A DNA stretch of 6,072 nucleotides from an uncultured Flavobacteriales bacterium (GTDB lineage: Bacteria; Bacteroidota; Bacteroidia; Flavobacteriales_E; Vicingaceae), in the NCBI GenBank assembly GCA_937925525.1, contig CALALS010000114.1, positions 1-6,072 of the forward strand, in the 5' to 3' direction. Below the pieces are notes generated by a model that searched no databases, was not told the origin of the DNA, and worked only from the letters and a program-made list of their open reading frames with translations. How positions within the stretch are numbered: position 1 is the stretch's first letter; each line of letters begins with the position of its first letter. The position numbers were made by a program, and so were the translations under genes. Of this stretch, positions 1-4,850 are shown one piece after another.

Positions 1-281
1 TAGCACACCCTGAAAGATATGGTTTCTGGCATAACAATCTTGAAAAGTTACAAGAACAAAAAGATAAAGGAATATTGCTTCAAATCAATTTACTTTCCGT
101 TATTGGTCACTACGGTCCCGAAGTACAAAAAGCAGCGGAAAAACTTATTGAAAACAATCTGTTTGACTTAGGGGGTTCCGAATGTCACCGAATAAACCAC
201 TTAGAAGGCTTAAAAAATGCAACCGTCAAAGAATCTATTTTAAGAAAGATAGAAGCAAGAGTTATCAATGCTACTATTTAG
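1..281 (+). CDS. CpsB/CapC-type (YwqE-like) tyrosine-protein phosphatase, C-terminal fragment
   Basis: Only the last 92 codons are present; the reading frame is open from base 3 and the start lies outside the window. The fragment opens with Ala-His-Pro-Glu-Arg-Tyr (nt 3-20), the hallmark of the PHP-fold, metal-dependent phosphatases that dephosphorylate bacterial tyrosine kinases in capsule or exopolysaccharide export. It continues with Gln-Ile-Asn-Leu and the late metal-site motif Gly-Ser-Glu-Cys-His (nt 174-188), followed by Asn-His-Leu. These appear in the family's usual order and spacing, and the C-terminus looks complete. In the late motif the usual metal-binding Asp (Ser-Asp-x-His) is Glu (codon 180-182), a conservative but noticeable change. 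A kinase/polysaccharide-export neighbour upstream would be expected but cannot be seen. The stop codon lies inside the 3' end of the convergent gene. Family assignment is firm; the exact substrate is unknown. Confidence 0.85.
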   Translation, partial: AHPERYGFWHNNLEKLQEQKDKGILLQINLLSVIGHYGPEVQKAAEKLIENNLFDLGGSECHRINHLEGLKNATVKESILRKIEARVINATI

Positions 282-501
282 CCCAACGGGTTTTAGCCAA
301 GTAAAAAACATTAATTAAGATAATAGCTACATTGGTAATAATGATAGGTATTGACATATTCAAGTACACGCCATACACCACAAAAATTGAACAACCCACT
401 ATGTTCACCAGTCGTAACTTTTTAATATCTCGCATCAAGAAAGAAAATAAAACTATTGCAGAAGCAACATAACCAATAATTTCAACGGTTTGTTCAGACA
501 T
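274..501 (-). CDS. Small three-helix membrane protein, YgjV-like family
   Basis: With the ATG at 499-501 this is a 75-aa protein with three hydrophobic segments (about residues 6-23, 31-47 and 51-69), short charged loops (Arg-Asp-Ile-Lys-Lys-Leu-Arg after helix 1) and a basic C-terminus. The pattern Glu-Ile-Ile-Gly-Tyr-x-Ala-Ser, then Lys-Lys-Leu-Arg-Leu-x-Asn-x-x-Gly-Cys, is what I recall from a common Bacteroidota protein related to the YgjV inner-membrane family, often mislabelled as uroporphyrinogen decarboxylase. No biochemical role is known. The frame stays open to a TTG at 604-606, which would add 35 residues including a fourth hydrophobic stretch. I prefer the ATG because the longer form would run through the promoter of the divergent ccmE gene and use a rare start codon. 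Its stop overlaps the end of the phosphatase gene, tail to tail. Family call is moderate; reality of the gene is good. Confidence 0.7.
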   Translation of the reverse strand: MSEQTVEIIGYVASAIVLFSFLMRDIKKLRLVNIVGCSIFVVYGVYLNMSIPIIITNVAIILINVFYLAKTRWAK

Positions 502-528
502 AACATAAATTAAGACTGCTAAAATAAG

Positions 529-559
529 CAAATAAATTAGCCTAGATTTTTCTAAACAA
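529..559 (-). promoter_or_regulatory. Possible divergent promoter for the YgjV-like gene
   Basis: On the - strand, TTG (557-559) is followed after 20 nt by TTTATTTG (529-536), one mismatch from the Bacteroidota -7 consensus TAnnTTTG at normal spacing. It would start a transcript about 20-25 nt before the ATG at 501. Its TTG lies directly next to the oppositely directed ccmE -7 element, so the two promoters would compete for the same DNA. This is a weak match in A+T-rich sequence. Confidence 0.25.
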
Positions 560-560
560 T

Positions 561-568
561 TACCTTTG
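561..568 (+). promoter_or_regulatory. Bacteroidota-type promoter (-7 element TACCTTTG) for ccmEF
   Basis: TACCTTTG matches the TAnnTTTG consensus of the Bacteroidota housekeeping sigma factor exactly, and the following CACCC is a frequent context at such promoters. Transcription would begin near 573-576, giving a leader of about 70 nt before the ccmE ATG. No exact TTG is seen about 20 nt upstream; the nearest candidates around 536-540 are imperfect, which is common in this phylum. It is the only strong promoter-like match upstream of ccmE. Confidence 0.6.
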
Positions 569-588
569 CACCCAAGTTTAGAGTTACA

Positions 589-610
589 AGGTTTAGTGTA
601 ATCCAAACCT
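589..610 (+). other. Short hairpin in the ccmE leader
   Basis: AGGTTT (589-594) and AAACCT (605-610) are perfect inverted copies around a 10-nt loop, inside the predicted 5' leader of ccmE. A second arm, AACCTT at 613-618, could pair with AAGGTT at 588-593 instead, so two mutually exclusive 6-bp stems are possible. The stems are short and may be chance. Confidence 0.25.
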
Positions 611-642
611 ACAACCTTTAACAGCTAACTTTCAACACAACC

Positions 643-1053
643 ATGAAAAAAACACACATCATAGCCATTGTTTTAATTGCAGTTAGCATAGGTGTTATTT
701 TAAGTACCATAAAAGACAGTAGCTCGTTTGTATCATTTTCTGAGGCCATTGAAAATCCGGGAGTTTCTTATCAGGTAATTGGTGAATTAAACAAAGAAAA
801 AGAATTAGAGTACGACCCGCATGAAAATGCCAACTTATTTTCCTTTTATATGTTAGATGCTGAAGGCAACGAGCAAAAGGTTTACTTTCATGGTACCAAG
901 CCGCAAGACTTTGAGCGCTCAGAACAAGTAGTAGTGCACGGAAAATTTAAAGACAATGAGTTTCACGCTTCTAAAATATTAATGAAGTGTCCATCAAAAT
1001 ACAACAACGGAAGCACAGAGCTACAAGAATTTAATGCTGAGGAAGCAAGCTAG
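643..1053 (+). CDS. ccmE: Cytochrome c maturation haem chaperone CcmE, Cys-type (CxxxY)
   Basis: CcmE receives haem from the CcmABCD complex at the outer face of the cytoplasmic membrane and delivers it to CcmF. The 136-aa product has one N-terminal membrane anchor (about residues 5-22) and then a compact beta-rich OB-fold domain (about 28-113), with Val-Ile-Gly-Glu-Leu near 45-49, Tyr-Phe-His-Gly at 81-84 and Val-Val-Val-His-Gly-Lys-Phe near 96-102, as in the family. The haem-binding motif at 116-120 reads Cys-Pro-Ser-Lys-Tyr, so the covalent-binding His of E. coli CcmE (HxxxY) is Cys here while the Tyr is kept. CxxxY forms are known from Desulfovibrio and archaea, and I believe they are usual in this phylum. 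Only 2 nt separate it from ccmF, so the two are surely co-transcribed. No Shine-Dalgarno site is seen; the start is the first ATG, directly before the signal anchor. ccmABC are not in the window. Confidence 0.93.
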   Translation: MKKTHIIAIVLIAVSIGVILSTIKDSSSFVSFSEAIENPGVSYQVIGELNKEKELEYDPHENANLFSFYMLDAEGNEQKVYFHGTKPQDFERSEQVVVHGKFKDNEFHASKILMKCPSKYNNGSTELQEFNAEEAS

Positions 1054-1055
1054 AA

Positions 1056-3482
1056 ATGGAGAATGAAATAGAGTATGTAGGCGAACATCTTATTCCCGGA
1101 GAAATTGGAAACCTTTTCATTGTAATAGCATTTGTCGGAGCCATCCTTTCCTTTTTTAGCTTTTTTAAAGCTACTAATTCCAACGATTCTTCATGGAAAA
1201 AACTGGGACAGTACGCCTTTATTACACACGGAGTAGCAGCCATAGGTATTGTTGTTTGTTTGTTTTATATCATCTTCAATCATTACTTTGAGTATTACTA
1301 TGTTTGGCAACACTCCTCTTCAAGCCTGCCATTACGTTATATCTTTTCCTGCTTTTGGGAAGGACAAGAGGGAAGCTTTTTACTTTGGATGATTTGGCAT
1401 GTTGTGCTTGGTTTTATTCTTTTAAGAACCACCGGAAAATGGCAAGCACCTGTGATGGCTATTTTTTCACTCGTACAAATCTTTTTAGGCTCCATGCTGT
1501 TGGGTATTACTATTTCTGACTGGTTTTCTATCGGTAGTAATCCATTTGGCTTATTGCGTGAACATCCTGACATGGCTAATCTGCCTTTTATTCAAAACCC
1601 TGAATATGTTTCCTTAATTGAAGGAAGAGGTTTAAATCCTTTACTACAAAACTATTGGATGACTATTCATCCACCTACTTTATTTTTTGGATTTGCATCT
1701 ACTCTTATCCCCTTTGCTTATGCCGTTGCCGGAATTTGGACCAAGCAATACCAAGAGTGGATTAAACCTGCTTTACCTTGGACATTCTTTGGAATAGCCA
1801 TTTTAGGAACAGGTGTATTGATGGGTGGTGCATGGGCGTATGAAGCACTTAGTTTTGGAGGTTTTTGGGCTTGGGACCCTGTAGAAAATGCTTCGCTTGT
1901 ACCTTGGATAACTTTTGTGGCAGGCGGACATTTAATGCTGGTAAACAAAAACAGAAATAGTTCTTTGGTAGCCACTTACATTTTTATTTTTCTCACATTT
2001 CTACTTGTCCTCTACTCTACTTACTTAACCCGAAGTGGAATTTTAGGAGAAACATCCGTTCACTCTTTTGCCGAAGGAATGCCCGGACAGCTAATAGTAT
2101 TTATGAGCACATTTATTCTAATGGTAGCTTATTTGCTCATCAAAAATTACAAAAGCATTCCGAAAATAAGACAAGAAGAAAGTCTTTGGAGTAGGGAGTT
2201 TTGGATGTTTATTGGTGCTTTAATCTTAGGAATAGCTGCCTTTCAAATATCATTCAGCACATCTATACCGGTTACCAATAAAATATTCGGTACAAATATG
2301 GCACCACCCGAAGACGCCATTAGCCACTACAATTCCTGGCAAATACCTTTTACCATTATTGTGTGTTTACTCATCGCTTTTGCTCAGTATTTAAAATATA
2401 AGAATAGCGACAAACAAAAGTTCTTCAGGCAAATTGCACTTTCATTAATTGTATCTGTTGCATTAACGGTAGTAATAACCATTGGAATGAGCTTTAAAAA
2501 CTCATTGCTTATCGGGCTAATCTTTGCCAGCTCATTTACCGTTATGGCAAATCTTGATTACTGGCTAAGAATACTAAAAGGTAAACTAAAAAGTGCCGGA
2601 CCGTCTGTGGCGCATGTCGGTTTTGGGTTACTGATTCTTGGCGCATTACTTTCCACTGGTAAAAAACAAATCATTTCTTATAACACTTCGGGTATCAATA
2701 TCAACCTTGAAAAGAACGAAGAAAACATTGACCCCAATGCTCAAAATATTTTCTTGGCAAAAGAAGATACACTTAAAATGGGTGAATACTACATCACCTA
2801 TAAAAATGCCAAGAAAGAAGGAGTAAACATTTATTATGAAGTAGAATATTTTAAGTTAAATCAAGATTTAAAATTTGACTATCAGTTTACGCTTTACCCG
2901 TCTATACAAACCAATGAAATGATGGGAAATGTATCGGAGCCATCTACCAAACACTTTTGGAACAGAGACATCTTTACACATATTACATACGCAGAAGTTG
3001 ACCCCACCACAGGTGTAGAAAACAAAAAAGAAGAATATTCAGAACCGGAAGTAATTAAAGTTGGAGCTAAAGACACTGTTGCTTTAAACAGCAGCATTAT
3101 GTATGTTAAAGGCATCAACAAAGAAATAGACCCTGTCATTTATCGGTTAGATAGTAATGATATTGGCATTAGCTTAATCATTGAATGTATTAACAGCAAA
3201 GGAAAACGTTTTACCCTTGAACCCGTTATGATTATCAAAGGCACACAAGTTTTCCCTATACAAGTGGAAGATGAAGAGCTGGGCTTGAAACTTGCCATAA
3301 AACGTATTATTCCTGAGGAAAATAGCTTTGAATTAGTAGTGTCTGAGAAGAAACGAAGCAATTTCATCATCATGCAAGCCATTGTATTTCCTTACATTAA
3401 TGTGCTTTGGCTAGGTTGTATTATTATGGTAATAGGCAGCCTGCTTTCGGTTTATTACAGAATTAGAAAGAGTAATAAATAA
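1056..3482 (+). CDS. ccmF: Cytochrome c haem lyase CcmF (CcsA/CcmF family)
   Basis: CcmF takes haem from CcmE and attaches it to the CxxCH cysteines of exported apocytochromes. The 808-aa product is a polytopic membrane protein. It has the conserved N-terminal Gly-Glu-Ile-Gly-Asn (15-19), Trp-Glu-Gly-Gln-Glu-Gly-Ser (101-107), the WWD signature Gly-Gly-Phe-Trp-Ala-Trp-Asp-Pro-Val-Glu-Asn-Ala-Ser (268-280) and Thr-Arg-Ser-Gly (325-328). The four haem-ligand histidines of the family can be placed: His205 (His-Pro-Pro) and His520 (Ala-His-Val-Gly) in helices, and His292 and His336 flanking the WWD region. After the helix near 516-533 comes a hydrophilic, presumably periplasmic domain of about 240 residues, then a last helix (about 773-798) and a basic tail. 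E. coli CcmF is about 650 aa; most of the excess lies in this domain. A GAGG at 1039-1042, inside the end of ccmE, is the only Shine-Dalgarno-like site. Databases may label it CcsA, but the length and histidine set fit CcmF. Confidence 0.95.
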   Translation: MENEIEYVGEHLIPGEIGNLFIVIAFVGAILSFFSFFKATNSNDSSWKKLGQYAFITHGVAAIGIVVCLFYIIFNHYFEYYYVWQHSSSSLPLRYIFSCFWEGQEGSFLLWMIWHVVLGFILLRTTGKWQAPVMAIFSLVQIFLGSMLLGITISDWFSIGSNPFGLLREHPDMANLPFIQNPEYVSLIEGRGLNPLLQNYWMTIHPPTLFFGFASTLIPFAYAVAGIWTKQYQEWIKPALPWTFFGIAILGTGVLMGGAWAYEALSFGGFWAWDPVENASLVPWITFVAGGHLMLVNKNRNSSLVATYIFIFLTFLLVLYSTYLTRSGILGETSVHSFAEGMPGQLIVFMSTFILMVAYLLIKNYKSIPKIRQEESLWSREFWMFIGALILGIAAFQISFSTSIPVTNKIFGTNMAPPEDAISHYNSWQIPFTIIVCLLIAFAQYLKYKNSDKQKFFRQIALSLIVSVALTVVITIGMSFKNSLLIGLIFASSFTVMANLDYWLRILKGKLKSAGPSVAHVGFGLLILGALLSTGKKQIISYNTSGININLEKNEENIDPNAQNIFLAKEDTLKMGEYYITYKNAKKEGVNIYYEVEYFKLNQDLKFDYQFTLYPSIQTNEMMGNVSEPSTKHFWNRDIFTHITYAEVDPTTGVENKKEEYSEPEVIKVGAKDTVALNSSIMYVKGINKEIDPVIYRLDSNDIGISLIIECINSKGKRFTLEPVMIIKGTQVFPIQVEDEELGLKLAIKRIIPEENSFELVVSEKKRSNFIIMQAIVFPYINVLWLGCIIMVIGSLLSVYYRIRKSNK

Positions 3483-3539
3483 ATTATCCAAACAACCTAT
3501 CTAGTATTAACTGCGTCTTGTGAATGTAATCTGTAACTT

Positions 3540-3575
3540 TTGATACCAAGAAGTTAAAATAAATGTGTTAATTTG
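3540..3575 (+). promoter_or_regulatory. Weak promoter candidate before the Cys-rich protein gene
   Basis: The 101-bp gap after ccmF holds TTAATTTG (3568-3575), one mismatch from TAnnTTTG, with a TTG at 3540-3542 (25-nt spacing, slightly long). The predicted transcript start would fall within a few bases of the ATG at 3584, giving an almost leaderless mRNA. No terminator hairpin is visible after ccmF, so read-through from the ccmEF promoter is an equally good explanation. Confidence 0.25.
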
Positions 3576-3583
3576 GCAACATA

Positions 3584-3952
3584 ATGAGAAGTGTAATTGC
3601 TACTATATTAGTTTTAGTTTTATCATTCCCGTTGGTGATGAAGTTTTCTATGGTGGTGAATTATTACACCCATTTAGATTATTACAAAACAGAGTTGTGT
3701 GAAAATCAAGACAAACCTGAACTACAATGTAACGGTACCTGTCATTTGAAAAAAGAAATAGCGGAAGACACTAATGAAGAACAAGACAAACCAGTAGAAC
3801 TCATTAATGTTGAAATTTCTGCCTTTACATTAAGCGCTTCCAGTGTTGTCTCTTTTAACTTATTTGAAGTTGTTTCAAAAAAACTATTTAGTTACAGTCA
3901 TTCAATAATAGAATTACCTAAGTCTGTATTGTTCTCCCCTCCTGAGTTTTAA
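3584..3952 (+). CDS. Uncharacterised membrane-anchored small protein with clustered Cys (possible metal-binding)
   Basis: The function is not known. The 122-aa product starts with a hydrophobic anchor or signal segment (about residues 4-25). It is followed by a segment with Glu-Leu-Cys39, Lys-Pro, Cys49-Asn-Gly-Thr-Cys53-His54, then an acidic stretch (57-69), a moderately hydrophobic stretch (78-96) and a C-terminus Ser-Pro-Pro-Glu-Phe. I recognise the pattern Cys-x(n)-Lys-Pro-x-x-x-Cys-Asn-Gly-x-Cys from a widespread but unnamed group of small Bacteroidota proteins. Three cysteines plus His at short spacing outside the membrane would suit a soft metal ion such as copper(I), or a disulfide; this is inference. 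It lies 57 nt before mbnP on the same strand, which supports a shared role in metal handling. The ATG at 3584 is chosen because it stands directly before the hydrophobic segment; no Shine-Dalgarno site is seen. Confidence 0.75.
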   Translation: MRSVIATILVLVLSFPLVMKFSMVVNYYTHLDYYKTELCENQDKPELQCNGTCHLKKEIAEDTNEEQDKPVELINVEISAFTLSASSVVSFNLFEVVSKKLFSYSHSIIELPKSVLFSPPEF

Positions 3953-3999
3953 GTTAGTATATCCCGATTTTCCCTAATTACTTATAATTAACTTAAAAC
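3946..3999. repeat. Perfect 11-bp inverted repeat across the orf122-mbnP junction
   Basis: GTTTTAAGTTA (3946-3956) and TAACTTAAAAC (3989-3999) are exact inverted copies with a 32-nt loop. The stem could extend inward by a G-U and a U-A pair. The left arm contains the stop codon of the Cys-rich protein gene (3950-3952), and the right arm ends 10 nt before the mbnP ATG. With only two G-C pairs and no U-tract after the stem it is a poor intrinsic terminator. An mRNA processing or stability element, or a protein-binding site, is possible. Confidence 0.5.
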
Positions 4000-4009
4000 A
4001 TATTTTATA

Positions 4010-4840
4010 ATGAAAACATATATCTTTTTATTAGCTGCTGTGGTAGCTATATCAACTACTAGCTGTAAAAAAGAAGGTTGTACAGACCAAGCAGCAACAA
4101 ATTATAATTCAAAAGCAAAAAAGGATGACGGCTCATGTATTTACCCTGCCGCACCCGCTCCAACACCTACTGCTAAAAAAGGTAACCTAAGAGTTAAATT
4201 TGACCCTAAGTTTAATGGAAACCCATTTTACCTTGATAGCACTTACGTTAACTCAAGCGGTGACTCTCTAAAGTTTTCTACTGTTAAGTATTACATTTCA
4301 AACATTAAATTGAAAAATAGCAGCAATACTTACTGGGTTGAAGATGAAAGCTACTATTTAGTAAATGTTTCACAAACAGGCGGTATAGAAATACTTATTA
4401 CCGACATACCTGAAGGCGATTATAACGAAATAACCTATACCATTGGAGTGGACAGTGCCAGAAATGTATCCGGTTCACAAACGGGAGCTCTTTCTACTTC
4501 TAACGGAATGTTCTGGAGCTGGAGTACAGGTTACATATTTATGAAGTTTGAAGGAACATCTCCGCAAGCATCAAGCGGTAACTTTACTTACGATATCGGA
4601 GGATTTACTTCTTCAAATAACGCCTTACACACCAACACACATCCGTTTGGAACTAACCTTGCCGTTACCGAAGGAGGTAATCCTAAAGTACACATGTATG
4701 TAGATATGAAAAGTATCTTTGATAGTCATCACACTATTTCTGTATCTACCATGCCAATGGTACACATGCCGGGAACAAATGCACAAATGGTGGCCATGAA
4801 CTTCCATCACGGATTTACGCTTGATCACGTTCATCAGTAA
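4010..4840 (+). CDS. mbnP: MbnP-family copper-binding lipoprotein
   Basis: The 276-aa product has a lipoprotein signal peptide (hydrophobic 4-15, lipidated Cys19 in Thr-Ser-Cys-Lys-Lys-Glu). A Cys-bounded motif follows at 24-43 (Cys-Thr-Asp, Ala-Thr-Asn-Tyr-Asn, Asp-Asp-Gly-Ser-Cys), typical of Bacteroidota surface proteins, then a Pro/Ala linker (46-55) and an MbnP-like beta domain (about 59-276). Family marks in that domain are Phe-Ser-Thr-Val-Lys-Tyr-Tyr-Ile-Ser-Asn (89-98), Ile-Gly-Val-Asp (145-148), Met-Phe-Trp-Ser-Trp-Ser-Thr-Gly-Tyr (167-175) and Lys-Phe-Glu-Gly (179-182). MbnP proteins bind copper, and one Trp is converted to kynurenine by the partner MbnH; Trp109, Trp169 and Trp171 are the only candidates here. 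The C-terminus (248-276) is rich in Met and His, consistent with copper binding. The gene is 10 nt upstream of the dihaem enzyme, in the usual MbnP-MbnH order. A MopE/CorA-like copper-uptake role is possible. There is no Shine-Dalgarno site; the upstream region is A-rich. Confidence 0.85.
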   Translation: MKTYIFLLAAVVAISTTSCKKEGCTDQAATNYNSKAKKDDGSCIYPAAPAPTPTAKKGNLRVKFDPKFNGNPFYLDSTYVNSSGDSLKFSTVKYYISNIKLKNSSNTYWVEDESYYLVNVSQTGGIEILITDIPEGDYNEITYTIGVDSARNVSGSQTGALSTSNGMFWSWSTGYIFMKFEGTSPQASSGNFTYDIGGFTSSNNALHTNTHPFGTNLAVTEGGNPKVHMYVDMKSIFDSHHTISVSTMPMVHMPGTNAQMVAMNFHHGFTLDHVHQ

Positions 4841-4848
4841 GCAGTAAG
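4835..4848 (+). repeat. 7-bp tandem duplication at the mbnP-mbnH junction
   Basis: CAGTAAG occurs twice back to back (4835-4841 and 4842-4848). The first copy contains the mbnP stop codon and the second lies just before the mbnH ATG. The duplicate TAA is in another frame, so it is not a tandem stop for mbnP. It makes up most of the 10-nt gap and leaves no Shine-Dalgarno site. It is probably a small slippage event. Confidence 0.6.
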
Positions 4849-4850
4849 CA

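Noticed and set aside
280..294. Mini-hairpin AGCCC-AAC-GGGTT followed by T residues as a terminator after the phosphatase gene
   Set aside because: The stem has only three G-C pairs plus a wobble and an A-T pair and lies inside the coding sequence of the convergent gene. It is too weak to call.
576..596. GTTTAG repeated at 576-581 and 591-596 in the ccmE leader, considered as a regulator half-site pair
   Set aside because: Only six bases match, the flanks diverge and no known regulator uses such a site; chance is adequate.
502..606. N-terminal extension of the YgjV-like protein from a TTG at 604-606, adding 35 residues with two Cys and a fourth hydrophobic stretch
   Set aside because: It would use a rare start codon and run through the strong ccmE promoter. 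The shorter ATG form matches the expected size of the family. A+T-rich DNA readily gives hydrophobic frames.
1031..3382. Several reverse-strand and alternate-frame open frames of 62-85 codons inside ccmF
   Set aside because: They lie within a long, well-conserved coding frame, match no family I know and have the composition expected of shadow frames.
3525..3536. Direct repeat TGTAA-TC-TGTAA in the gap before the Cys-rich protein gene, considered as an operator
   Set aside because: The repeat unit is only 5 bp in A+T-rich DNA and matches no metal-regulator site that I recognise.
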